This document shows, in pieces, positions 37,875 to 45,919 of a stretch of 64,000 nucleotides of DNA. A program made the position numbers and the translations under genes. Below the pieces are notes generated by a model. It did not search any database. It saw only the letters and a program-made list of their open reading frames with translations, and was not told the origin of the DNA. This DNA comes from an uncultured Paracoccaceae bacterium (lineage in GTDB: Bacteria > Pseudomonadota > Alphaproteobacteria > Rhodobacterales > Rhodobacteraceae): positions 186,001-250,000 of the forward strand of contig CANMQX010000006.1 in NCBI GenBank assembly GCA_947500135.1. Direction: 5' to 3'. How positions within the stretch are numbered: the stretch's first letter is position 1; every line of letters starts with the position of its first letter.

Positions 37875-38489
37875 ATGGAGATGAAAGGCGCTTTGCTTGC
37901 CGCAGCTATCTGCTTTGCGCACCCCGCGCAGGCAGAGCCGTGGAAGATTGGCGTTGTGTCGCATAAATGGGCGGCAAGTCGGCTGCCGCATCTGCCACGC
38001 AACATTATCCGTGGCGAATTGACGTTTGATGAATCTTATCTAAACGGCATCATCATCTCGCGGCAGTTTGGGGTAGTCGACTTTCAACCTGGCATCATGG
38101 AAAACCTGTTTGATGGCATAAGGTTAGAGATGGAACTGACCGCCAGCCAGCATCGCGGGATACAAGAGCATAGCGAAGTAACAGCCGCAGTGACGAGCCG
38201 CACACCCGATCTTGAAACAGATCTGGGTGACTTCAGTTTTGGCTGGTCAAACGGGTTTTCATACGCCTCATCGCGCCCTGATCTCGAACGTGGACGGGAC
38301 GGCGTGCGCGGCGAAGATACCGTGCAATTCCAATACTATATGGGATTTGAGGTAGAATATTCGCCCGCTTTTTTGGAAAATGGTGCCATGTTCGTACGCC
38401 TGCATCATCGGTCAGGCATATATGGGCTGGTCTCGCCTCCGAAGACCGGGTCGAATTTCATTGGCGCCGGAATCCGCTTCGATTACTGA
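37875..38489 (+). CDS. outer-membrane beta-barrel protein, possibly PagL-like lipid A acyl hydrolase
   Basis: A 204-residue protein from the ATG at 37875 with a signal peptide (about 1-20, AQA|EP). Aromatic alternating strands follow, ending in an outer-membrane-type C terminus (GAGIRFDY). The sequence LHHRSGIYG contains H178-x-S180, the spacing of the His/Ser pair in PagL lipid A deacylases, but no clear downstream Glu is seen. The frame extends upstream into glyA, which is not credible. The barrel call is firmer than the enzyme call. Confidence 0.6.
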   Translation: MEMKGALLAAAICFAHPAQAEPWKIGVVSHKWAASRLPHLPRNIIRGELTFDESYLNGIIISRQFGVVDFQPGIMENLFDGIRLEMELTASQHRGIQEHSEVTAAVTSRTPDLETDLGDFSFGWSNGFSYASSRPDLERGRDGVRGEDTVQFQYYMGFEVEYSPAFLENGAMFVRLHHRSGIYGLVSPPKTGSNFIGAGIRFDY

Positions 38490-38527
38490 GCGTCCGTCGT
38501 GCCCCAATCGGTGCATCCGCCTCGCCG

Positions 38528-38896
38528 TCAGACAAAGCCCCTTTGGACTAACACATAAAGAGCGATCACAAAGGTCACGATGAGCGCCAGCGCGATTGAG
38601 GCTGTGATGTTCAGGATGCTGTTCCACATCGCCTCGCGTGGGTTCAAGCCTTCCAGATAACGCACCAGATTTGCATGGGCGTTGGCGACCTTTTCGTCAT
38701 TCACCATGCGGCCCAGCTTTGGGTTCTGGGCGATCGTCTCTGTCTCGATGAGATAGGCCAGATCACGGCGCAGCCTCCGTGGCAACCGGCGCCCGGCCCT
38801 GCGCATCTGCTGACGCAAGTCACGCCCTTTCACGCGCATCTGCTTTTCCAGCAGTTCGCGGATTTCAGCGATATTCTGTGTCAATTCCTGCGCCAT
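38528..38896 (-). CDS. hypothetical protein with basic helical body and C-terminal membrane anchor
   Basis: A 122-residue protein from the ATG at 38896. An amphipathic helix (NIAEIRELLEKQM) is followed by an Arg-rich stretch (RQQMRRAGRRLPRRLRRD) and a single C-terminal transmembrane segment (about 96-117). The body would face the cytosol. The frame is open to 39121 but overlaps the divergent hydrolase. No family recognised. Confidence 0.65.
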   Translation of the reverse strand: MAQELTQNIAEIRELLEKQMRVKGRDLRQQMRRAGRRLPRRLRRDLAYLIETETIAQNPKLGRMVNDEKVANAHANLVRYLEGLNPREAMWNSILNITASIALALIVTFVIALYVLVQRGFV

Positions 38897-38974
38897 GAAC
38901 GCCCGGGTAATGTTCTTCGCATCAACGCTCAATCCTTCTGGCGCGCAGCCTGTGGAAAGGGTTAGAACAGATGC

Positions 38975-39718
38975 ATGTTGAACACGGTTTTCTATGACGG
39001 CCCCGACGCCACGCCTTTGCTCATTGCCCATGGGCTTTTCGGGTCCGCCCGGAATTGGGGAGTGATCGCAAAACGGCTGTCGGAAACCCGGCCGGTGGTT
39101 GCAGTGGATATGCGCAACCATGGGTTAAGCTCTTGGTATGACAGCCAATCCTATGCGGATATGGCCGATGATCTGACAACTGTGATCGACCGACCAATGG
39201 ATGTGCTGGGCCATTCAATGGGGGGCAAGGCGGCGATGGTGCTGGCATTGCAAAACCCCAATAAAGTCAATCGCTTAATCGTCGCTGATATCGCGCCCGT
39301 AACCTATTCGCACACCCAGATGGGCCCGATTGAGGCGATGCGGCTGGTCGATCTGGAACAGATCACATCCCGCACAGATGCCAAAGCGCAATTGGGTGAC
39401 CTGGAACCGGGCGTGCCGGATTTTCTACTGCAAAGCCTTGATCTGAAAGGGAAACGCTGGCGCCTCAACCTTGACGTCCTGGCCGCTGAGATGGACAAGA
39501 TCATCGGGTTTCCGGCCATCACCGGCCAGTTCAACGAGCCAACGCTGTTCCTCTCCGGTGGCAATTCAGATTACGTCAAACCCGACTACCGCCCTGAAAT
39601 TAAACAGCTTTTCCCTGATGCCAAATTCGCCAAGATCCCCGGCGCGGGCCATTGGGTCCATGCGGAAAAGCCGCGGGAGTTTGAAGCGGCAGTCGCCACC
39701 TTCCTGCAGATGACCTAA
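38975..39718 (+). CDS. alpha/beta hydrolase (YbfF-like esterase)
   Basis: A 247-residue soluble esterase. The oxyanion/HG motif is AHGLFGSARNW, the nucleophile is Ser81 in GHSMGG, the acid lies in the SGGNSDYV loop, and the catalytic His is in GAGHWVHAEKP. The size and motif context match YbfF-type esterases. The natural substrate is unknown. It is divergent from the small anchored protein upstream. Confidence 0.88.
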   Translation: MLNTVFYDGPDATPLLIAHGLFGSARNWGVIAKRLSETRPVVAVDMRNHGLSSWYDSQSYADMADDLTTVIDRPMDVLGHSMGGKAAMVLALQNPNKVNRLIVADIAPVTYSHTQMGPIEAMRLVDLEQITSRTDAKAQLGDLEPGVPDFLLQSLDLKGKRWRLNLDVLAAEMDKIIGFPAITGQFNEPTLFLSGGNSDYVKPDYRPEIKQLFPDAKFAKIPGAGHWVHAEKPREFEAAVATFLQMT

Positions 39719-39786
39719 GCCATCTTGCCCGACGCCCCACAGCCCGCTAACCTGCGCCCAAGCCGTTCAAATCTAAAGAGGTTCCC

Positions 39787-39900
39787 ATGATCCGCGCTGC
39801 CCTGATCCTCGCCATCCTTGGCCTGTCCGCCTGCGAAACCGTCAAAGGTGTCGGGCGTGACATCACCAATGCGGGACAAGCTGTCGACAACCAGCTTTAG
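39787..39900 (+). CDS. entericidin-like small lipoprotein (first of two)
   Basis: A 37-residue peptide with a lipoprotein signal (LAILGLSAC) whose lipidated Cys would be residue 16, then the entericidin-type ETVKGVGRDITNAGQAV tail. An AGAGG site precedes the ATG at 39787. Entericidins are small membrane lipoproteins; some act as toxin/antidote pairs in E. coli, but most alphaproteobacterial members have no tested role. Confidence 0.85.
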   Translation: MIRAALILAILGLSACETVKGVGRDITNAGQAVDNQL

Positions 39901-39913
39901 ACGCCAAAACCCC

Positions 39914-39952
39914 TGTCGGCAAAGCGTCGGCAAAACGTCGGCAAAACGTCGG
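39914..39952. repeat. 11-bp tandem repeat, about 3.5 copies
   Basis: Units CGTCGGCAAAA at 39925-39935 and 39936-39946, a variant copy at 39914-39924 and a partial copy at 39947-39952. It lies just after the first entericidin gene. The 11-base unit shows it is not coding there. Confidence 0.85.
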
Positions 39953-39975
39953 ACCCAAACGGGCGGTGCGTTCAG

Positions 39976-40164
39976 CTACCTTATACCTGATAGGATCGCC
40001 CGGGCGACGTAATAGCTGACCGGCACCGCCACGACCGCCCCGATGCCCCCTGCAACAACGATAGGGATCAACGTGTCATAGCCAGCCGAAAGTGCGGCAA
40101 TGACAAGGCTACCCGCCAGCGTGGTCGCGATCAGTGCATAGAGCATGGTTGCAAGACGAAACAT
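39976..40164 (-). CDS. small two-helix membrane protein (often mislabelled 'CTP synthetase')
   Basis: A 62-residue protein made of two transmembrane helices (about 5-27 and 33-55) with a short basic tail. GGAGG lies seven bases before the ATG at 40164; an ATG three bases earlier is possible. Similar peptides in Rhodobacteraceae are commonly deposited as 'CTP synthetase', which this cannot be: it lacks any amidotransferase or synthetase motif and is one ninth of the size. Function unknown. Confidence 0.75.
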   Translation of the reverse strand: MFRLATMLYALIATTLAGSLVIAALSAGYDTLIPIVVAGGIGAVVAVPVSYYVARAILSGIR

Positions 40165-40249
40165 CATCGGCCCTCCGGTTTATGCTGTCGGATTGATGCT
40201 ATCACCGGGGCGACGCGTGCGTCCTTGACACATGTCAATTTTGCAATGC

Positions 40250-40564
40250 TTAAACCGCGCAGTTTTTGCAAAGCGGTGCGTCCGGCAGCAATTCCAACCT
40301 CGCGTCTGAAATCGGCTCACCACATTTCACGCAGTCGCCATAACTGCCGTCTGCGATCCGAGCCAAAGCCGCGTCGATACGTTTCAACTCGGTCAGTTCC
40401 TGTTTGCCCAACGCCTCCAACACCTCATCCCCCTGCCGCTCGACAGAGCGGTCCTCCCAATCCTGCGAGGGGGTTTCGTCCAGTTGCTGTTCGATCTCCT
40501 GCAAGTCGCCTGTGATCTCTTTCCGGCGGGCGAGCAGGCGTTGTTTTTGTGTTTGGGTGTCCAT
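40250..40564 (-). CDS. DksA/TraR family zinc-finger protein
   Basis: A 104-residue protein with an N-terminal coiled coil and a C4 zinc finger: Cys78, Cys81, Cys99, Cys102. The ATG at 40564 has AGGAGGT ahead. Members bind the RNA polymerase secondary channel and alter promoter output, or act as short DksA paralogues. The DxxDxA tip typical of full DksA is not obvious in the coil, so its effect on polymerase is uncertain. Confidence 0.88.
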   Translation of the reverse strand: MDTQTQKQRLLARRKEITGDLQEIEQQLDETPSQDWEDRSVERQGDEVLEALGKQELTELKRIDAALARIADGSYGDCVKCGEPISDARLELLPDAPLCKNCAV

Positions 40565-40723
40565 TGGGTGACCTCCTTTGGGAAAAGAGGATGGCGGCTT
40601 CAGCGGCGGGACGCCTTGATTTGGGTCAATAGGCGTATTGGGTGGGTTTATGTGCGAAAGACGGAACCGCATCGCGTCTGACGCGTTAGGACTGCAATCG
40701 CAACCAAATGAAAGGTTCACACC

Positions 40724-40867
40724 ATGCGTATCATGTCGATCATCGTTCTGGCCCTGTCCAGCTTTACCCTCGCCGCCTGCGAAACCGTGCAAGGGGCAGG
40801 TCAGGACATCTCAAATGCGGGTGACGCGATCACGGCAGAGAGCCAAGAGGTGCAGAACGATCTTTAA
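40724..40867 (+). CDS. entericidin-like small lipoprotein (second of two)
   Basis: A 47-residue peptide with lipobox LAAC (Cys19) and the tail ETVQGAGQDISNAGDAI, closely parallel to the peptide at 39787. It has its own terminator. It is divergent from the DksA-like gene. The pair probably arose by duplication, with the short genes between them. Confidence 0.88.
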   Translation: MRIMSIIVLALSSFTLAACETVQGAGQDISNAGDAITAESQEVQNDL

Positions 40868-40895
40868 GCGGCAACGTTGTTTACGAATGAAAAGG

Positions 40896-40919
40896 CAGGC
40901 CTTCGGGGCCTGTTTTTTT
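40896..40919 (+). terminator. intrinsic terminator after the second entericidin-like gene
   Basis: Stem CAGGCC / GGCCTG (40896-40901 with 40907-40912), loop TTCGG, then seven T residues. Confidence 0.9.
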
Positions 40920-40930
40920 AGTTTGGGGCG

Positions 40931-41010
40931 GAGGGCAGCGCCCGGCCTTGGATGGGTGCGACGCGCCCTCCTGCAGGGAGGGTCGGGCGCTGCCCGGCCT
41001 GTTAGCCGGG
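40931..41010. repeat. dense palindromic (REP-like) GC-rich element
   Basis: A perfect 12-base inverted repeat, GGGCAGCGCCCG at 40933-40944 and its complement at 40984-40995, encloses a six-base-pair hairpin around CCCTCC (40966-40982). A third hairpin, CCCGGC/GCCGGG (40993-41010), overlaps the right arm. It marks the switch from normal sequence to the AT-rich orphan gene at 41170. Typical of interspersed palindromic elements; not coding. Confidence 0.75.
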
Positions 41011-41169
41011 CGGGAGGTTCCATGCTGCAATTTCGGATGTCGCAACGGAAATTAAACAGATCAAAGTTGAGAGGCACTAAAGATGCCCCTTTAGATTGTA
41101 AAAAATTTAGCTACAATCGATTTAATCTGAAATCTAGAACACAATTGAAGTTACAGTAGTGAGTACCAA

Positions 41170-42159
41170 ATGACCGATACTAGTAGTGGACAAATAATTC
41201 CCGCCGACGCGAGTCAAGTTGTTGATGTTGACAAATTGCCAAAGGACGCGTTGAAGGCGATCATAGCTAAGCTAAACGAGCGCAGCCAATCGGTCACTCA
41301 AATATTCAAGGATGAGTATCGAATAAAGGTAAGTGATCTAAGGCAGCTTATAGCTCAACTGAAAGATGAATTCTCAGCATGCACAATAATTTCATTGCGC
41401 GCAAATGCTACTGTATTGTTGTCAAACAACCAAAGGTTCGACTTTGGCTCATTCGAAGAGTTTGAAGAATTTGACTCATCTCAACCCGAAAAAACAAAAT
41501 CGCTCTCATTCGAGATGACCATTGACGTTCTGCGCGGTGAAGATCGTATTCCGGAGAGATACACAGCACAAATTTCAATCCAGAACAATCCACCTGCTTT
41601 TGGCATCCAGATTGGCCCATTGGGGATTCGACCTATCGATTCATTTGAAGCGCCGCCTGCGCCCATTGCGGCAACCGTCCGTTTCAACAACTACATTATT
41701 GGGAAAAACCTGATCGGTACTATCGAAAACTGGGAAAAGAGCTTGACGAAGGTAACTCGCGAAAAAACAAGGTGGTTGCAGAAAAAATCTTCATCTATAT
41801 CGCAGGCTATCAGTGTTGCAGGTACTTTTGCAGGCATTTATGCCTGCCGAGCTTTTCTAGGTATTATTGATGATGCATCGCCGACGACTATCGGCCAGTT
41901 CTTCATCATTTCTGCTGGCGTGGTGTTTGCTTTTCATACATTAAGTGAATACTTGGGCCGTAGCGTGGAAAGAAATATTGATAGATTATCTGGAAAATCG
42001 AATATATCTATTACCAGAGGCGATGAAAATCGCGATGTGAAGATAGACAAGAAGAACAAGGTAAGTATCATAAAAGCGATCAGCTTTTCTGCTGGAGTTG
42101 TACTTCAAATAGTATGTAGTATCTCAGCATCGTACATCTTTCTATTTCTGACTAGCTAG
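41170..42159 (+). CDS. orphan membrane protein, AT-rich, probably acquired
   Basis: A 329-residue protein I do not recognise. Residues 1-about 210 are soluble and contain a helical part (PKDALKAIIAKLNERSQS to LKDEFS) and a beta-rich part (IDVLRGEDRIPERYTAQISIQ). Three hydrophobic segments follow near 215-235, 245-262 and 305-328, with a charged loop between the last two. Base composition and codon use (many AAA, ATA, AGT) differ sharply from neighbours, and the leader is AT-rich too. It lies between a palindromic element and lepA. Signs of horizontal transfer are strong; function is unknown. Confidence 0.75.
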   Translation: MTDTSSGQIIPADASQVVDVDKLPKDALKAIIAKLNERSQSVTQIFKDEYRIKVSDLRQLIAQLKDEFSACTIISLRANATVLLSNNQRFDFGSFEEFEEFDSSQPEKTKSLSFEMTIDVLRGEDRIPERYTAQISIQNNPPAFGIQIGPLGIRPIDSFEAPPAPIAATVRFNNYIIGKNLIGTIENWEKSLTKVTREKTRWLQKKSSSISQAISVAGTFAGIYACRAFLGIIDDASPTTIGQFFIISAGVVFAFHTLSEYLGRSVERNIDRLSGKSNISITRGDENRDVKIDKKNKVSIIKAISFSAGVVLQIVCSISASYIFLFLTS

Positions 42160-42238
42160 TATTGTCTTTGAGCATAGATTGTCGTCACAGCAACGACTAT
42201 GGCCGCAAAACACGTTAGCGCACTACTACTAAACTATC

Positions 42239-44038
42239 TTAAGAATCCATCTTCAGCGCCGAAATAAACGCCTCCTGCGGGATGTCCACTTTCCCAAACT
42301 GCCGCATCTTCTTTTTCCCCGCCTTCTGCTTGTCAAGCAGCTTGCGTTTCCGCGTGGCGTCGCCGCCGTAGCATTTGGCCGTCACGTCCTTGCGCAGGGC
42401 GGATAGCGTTTCGCGGGCGATGACTTTGCCCCCAATCGCCGCCTGGATCGGGATTTTGAACATGTGGCGCGGGATCAGGTCCTTGAGTTTTTCGACCATC
42501 GCCCGTCCACGCATTTCCGCCCGGTCCCGATGCACCATCATCGATAGCGCATCAACGGGTTCGTCATTCACAAGCACGGACATTTTGACGAGATTATCGG
42601 TTTGGTAACCGGTCATCTGGTAATCGAATGACGCATAGCCCTTGGTCACGGATTTCAGCCGGTCGTAGAAATCAAACACAACTTCATTGAGGGGGAGGTC
42701 GTAAACAACCATCGCACGCGACCCTGCATAGGTCAGGTCCAGCTGCACGCCGCGCCGGTCCTGGCACAGTTTCAGCACGTCGCCCAGATATTCATCGGGC
42801 ACAAGGATCGTCGCCTTGATCCGCGGCTCCTCCAGATGGTCCACATGGGTCAGGTCGGGCATGTCGGCGGGGTTGTGCAGCTCAATCATCTCTCCATCGC
42901 GCATATAGACGTGGTAGACGACCGAGGGCGCTGTGGTGATCAGGTCGATATTATATTCACGCTCGATCCGGTCGCGGATGACTTCGAGGTGCAAAAGGCC
43001 CAGAAACCCGCAGCGGAAGCCAAAGCCGAGGGCGGCGGATGTTTCCATCTCGTGGCTGAATGACGCGTCATTCAGTGCCAGTTTTTCGATGGCGTCGCGC
43101 AGGTCTTCGAATTCCGATGAATCGACAGGGAACAGCCCGCAGAAAACAACCGGCTGCGCAGGTTTGAACCCGTCCAGCGCGGTTTCGGTGCCTTTGCGTT
43201 CCGATGTGATCGTGTCGCCAACGCGTGTATCGCGCACCTGTTTGATGGAGGCCGTGATGAACCCGATCTCGCCTGGTCCCAATTCGCCGACATCCTGCAT
43301 CTGTGGTCGGAACACACCGATCTTGTCGATCCCATGCACGGTGTTGTTAGACATGAATTTGATGCGGTCGCCCTTTTTCATAACCCCGTCGATGATCCGC
43401 ACCAGAACGATAACGCCGAGGTAGCTGTCATACCAGCTATCGACCAGCATCGCCTTCAATGGCGCATCGCGGTTGCCTTCGGGAGCCGGCAGCAGGTTGA
43501 CGATGGCTTCCAGCGTCTCGTGGATGCCGATGCCGGTCTTGGCGCTGACTTGGATCGCACCGGATGCGTCGATGCCGATCACATCCTCGATCTGTTCGGC
43601 CACCCGGTCACATTCGGACGCGGGCAGGTCAATCTTGTTCAGGACGGGCACGATTTCGTGATCCGCATCAATGGCTTGGTAGACATTGGCCAGCGTTTGC
43701 GCCTCGACCCCCTGGGTGCTGTCCACGACCAGCAAGGACCCTTCGACGGCGCGCATGGATCGCGAGACCTCATAGGCGAAATCGACATGGCCGGGCGTGT
43801 CGATCAGGTTGAGGACGTATTGCTCCCCGTTATCGGCCTTGTAATCGATGCGGACGGTGTTGGCCTTGATGGTGATGCCGCGTTCGCGTTCGATGTCCAT
43901 TGAGTCCAAAAGCTGCGCCTTCATATCCCGGTCGGCCACCGTGTTGGTGGACTGGATCAGGCGGTCAGCGAGCGTCGATTTCCCGTGGTCGATATGTGCG
44001 ACGATGGAGAAATTGCGGATATGCGAAAGGTCTGTCAT
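42239..44038 (-). CDS. lepA: elongation factor 4 (LepA)
   Basis: Ribosome-associated GTPase that back-translocates or rescues stalled ribosomes. 599 residues from the ATG at 44038; the frame is open 63 bases further but that is not conserved. G-domain motifs are [17 protein letters not shown] and NKIDLP. The LepA-specific C-terminal domain ends with [24 protein letters not shown]. It normally sits in conserved surroundings; here it is flanked on both sides by orphan genes. Confidence 0.98.
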   Translation of the reverse strand: MTDLSHIRNFSIVAHIDHGKSTLADRLIQSTNTVADRDMKAQLLDSMDIERERGITIKANTVRIDYKADNGEQYVLNLIDTPGHVDFAYEVSRSMRAVEGSLLVVDSTQGVEAQTLANVYQAIDADHEIVPVLNKIDLPASECDRVAEQIEDVIGIDASGAIQVSAKTGIGIHETLEAIVNLLPAPEGNRDAPLKAMLVDSWYDSYLGVIVLVRIIDGVMKKGDRIKFMSNNTVHGIDKIGVFRPQMQDVGELGPGEIGFITASIKQVRDTRVGDTITSERKGTETALDGFKPAQPVVFCGLFPVDSSEFEDLRDAIEKLALNDASFSHEMETSAALGFGFRCGFLGLLHLEVIRDRIEREYNIDLITTAPSVVYHVYMRDGEMIELHNPADMPDLTHVDHLEEPRIKATILVPDEYLGDVLKLCQDRRGVQLDLTYAGSRAMVVYDLPLNEVVFDFYDRLKSVTKGYASFDYQMTGYQTDNLVKMSVLVNDEPVDALSMMVHRDRAEMRGRAMVEKLKDLIPRHMFKIPIQAAIGGKVIARETLSALRKDVTAKCYGGDATRKRKLLDKQKAGKKKMRQFGKVDIPQEAFISALKMDS

Positions 44039-44166
44039 GCGGTTCAGGCGGCCTATGCGAGGTTGGTGCCTGTCAATGGCGCGAGAACCGGGGTTTTGCA
44101 AGGGGATTGGTGGTGTAAGGTCGCGTCGCTGAGGCGTTAGGACGCGGATGAGGCGAAGGGTGCGGG

Positions 44167-45318
44167 ATGGTTGAATTCACTAGTGAGGCGGATCTGGTCG
44201 ATTGGATCAACAGCCGCGACTTGCATCAGGTCATTTGTTTCCGAACACGCGAAGCGTTGCGGACACTTCCAGACCTTGGGAGCCTGGACTGGTTGAACCA
44301 TCCTCCAGAAAATGCAGCCAATGGATCACAACGACATCTTATACCCATTCGCACGTTAGCTTTGCCGGTCATGAGAGCAATTTTGATCGGAGCGGTTGGC
44401 GGCATGGGGTCTACCGCCGAACTGAGAGATAGAGCTAACGATGCTGGTGTACTCTCGGGGATAGATGCGCATGATTTCTCGGAACAGTTCTTTTATGTCG
44501 CGGAGGTTGCCCAAGACGCCGCTTTGCGTGTCGCCGCAGGAATGGCGACAAAACCCGCGATCCGGGCGTTTTCGCTGTTCTTGGGGCCTTCGCAATCGAC
44601 CGAAGAGGCACTGCATGTTTCTTCAATTGACGCTGATAGGATCGAAAATACGGGACAAGTTTCCGAAGTTTTCGAAACAACGCTTTGGCCGGATAACGGG
44701 ATGCCTCAGCAATTGAAAGTTAATCTAGCAGGTCTGCGCCACCTCTTCAAAAATAATCCAGAAGTGTGGGGTTTCTGGGAACGTTGGTATGATGGATTTC
44801 TAAGCGGCACGCCTATCGACTGGGACGTGCAACTGGCTATTGCAATGTTGCCAAATGACGACTGGGACAAGGGACCAGAGTGGATTGCCGGAAAGACTGC
44901 CGAGATTGAAACACGCTTCGCCTTAGAAAAGCGCATCGCTGAACTTGAGCAAGCATTACTTTCAGAGAATACCCAACGACGGGGTATTGGCGGCAATCAT
45001 CCGCCTGAACCAATTGACGATGTCTTGCCAGAAAATACAGATGTAGCGCCCCTTCGCGAACCGCTTGAAGAATTGGCGGGTCAAACACAATCTGACCTAC
45101 CTAACGAAAGCGTTGTGCGCAAATCTGTAGAGAGCCTGCAGCGTATTCTTTCAGTGTCCTTGAAATGGACAGCTTCGTTGGGGGATAGTGTGGCGCAGGA
45201 AGCAGCCAAGTCCATTGGTAAGATTGCGGGGCCTGCATTGCTGGCTTGGGTTGCTTCTCATGTGGGGTTACTGGAAGCTGTTATTACGGCAGCTAAGAGT
45301 TGGCTTCCTTTTTTGTAG
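44167..45318 (+). CDS. hypothetical protein with GIGxNxPPEP linker motif
   Basis: A 383-residue protein. About residues 40-240 are helical and contain [23 protein letters not shown] and [20 protein letters not shown] charged helix is followed by [14 protein letters not shown] (about 271-284), a motif close to the 'GIGHNNPPEP' seen in many uncharacterised alphaproteobacterial and prophage-borne proteins. A proline/acid linker and a C-terminal segment rich in hydrophobic residues (about 355-383) could insert in a membrane. Function is unknown. It stands alone, divergent from lepA. Confidence 0.75.
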   Translation: MVEFTSEADLVDWINSRDLHQVICFRTREALRTLPDLGSLDWLNHPPENAANGSQRHLIPIRTLALPVMRAILIGAVGGMGSTAELRDRANDAGVLSGIDAHDFSEQFFYVAEVAQDAALRVAAGMATKPAIRAFSLFLGPSQSTEEALHVSSIDADRIENTGQVSEVFETTLWPDNGMPQQLKVNLAGLRHLFKNNPEVWGFWERWYDGFLSGTPIDWDVQLAIAMLPNDDWDKGPEWIAGKTAEIETRFALEKRIAELEQALLSENTQRRGIGGNHPPEPIDDVLPENTDVAPLREPLEELAGQTQSDLPNESVVRKSVESLQRILSVSLKWTASLGDSVAQEAAKSIGKIAGPALLAWVASHVGLLEAVITAAKSWLPFL

Positions 45319-45390
45319 GGATGTGAACTCAAGTCGTCTCTTTGTAGTCTGAGTCGATTTTTACGGAGTGTCGGGTTCGTCCAGACCGCA

Positions 45391-45513
45391 GCGGGTTTCA
45401 CCCGCCCTACGGTTTGTCCCTTGGTCACGAGTGATAGCATAGGGCAGCGCCTGATGCTGGACAGGCACGGCTTACGAGACAGACCGGCAGAGGTCCCGGA
45501 TCATGTCCGGGAC
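45391..45513. repeat. two palindromes in the gap between convergent genes
   Basis: GCGGGT/ACCCGC with a three-base loop at 45391-45405, and GTCCCGGA/TCCGGGAC with a five-base loop at 45493-45513. They occupy the 220-base space between an orphan gene and a convergent small gene. Each could form an RNA hairpin. No gene is seen in the gap. Confidence 0.65.
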
Positions 45514-45538
45514 GGGTTTTCGTGGGGTTCGCGACCCC

Positions 45539-45772
45539 TTAAGAGGTGACTTCGCGCGCTGCTCCGTAGTTGCAGCCGCCATGCCCGGGCAGGTCTTTGA
45601 GCGGGGATGCTGTCTCGGTCATCTCTACGCAGCTTTGGGCCGTTGCGTCCCATGTTGTTCCGACGGCGCAGGTTTGGGTTTGCGCGACAGGTTCGGTTGG
45701 GGCGGGCAGTGTGGTTTCCTGGGCGAATGCGCCCATAGGCAGCATCGTCAAGGCAAATACGGTGAGACGCAT
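45539..45772 (-). CDS. small secreted protein with Cys-Trp-Cys motif
   Basis: A 77-residue protein with a signal peptide (about 1-17, AFA|QE). The mature part contains CAVGTTWDATAQSC: Cys35, Trp41, Cys48. The same residues at the same positions occur in the TPR protein at 47129. A disulfide between the two cysteines is likely. The C terminus has a further Cys in GHGGCNYG. No known family. Confidence 0.65.
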   Translation of the reverse strand: MRLTVFALTMLPMGAFAQETTLPAPTEPVAQTQTCAVGTTWDATAQSCVEMTETASPLKDLPGHGGCNYGAAREVTS

Positions 45773-45919
45773 GGTCGTCCTCCTGCTGATTACGCTTGTT
45801 GAAACTATAGCCCGCCCCGCCGAAAAATCAAAATACGCCAGTGTCGCAGCCCTTGACCCAAATCAAGGCAACGATTGTCGCCGTTTGATAACCTCCGCTC
45901 CAACAAGAGGGAGAGTGCC

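Noticed and set aside
39914..39952. CRISPR-like array
   Set aside because: Repeat unit of 11 bases without spacers; no cas genes anywhere in the window.
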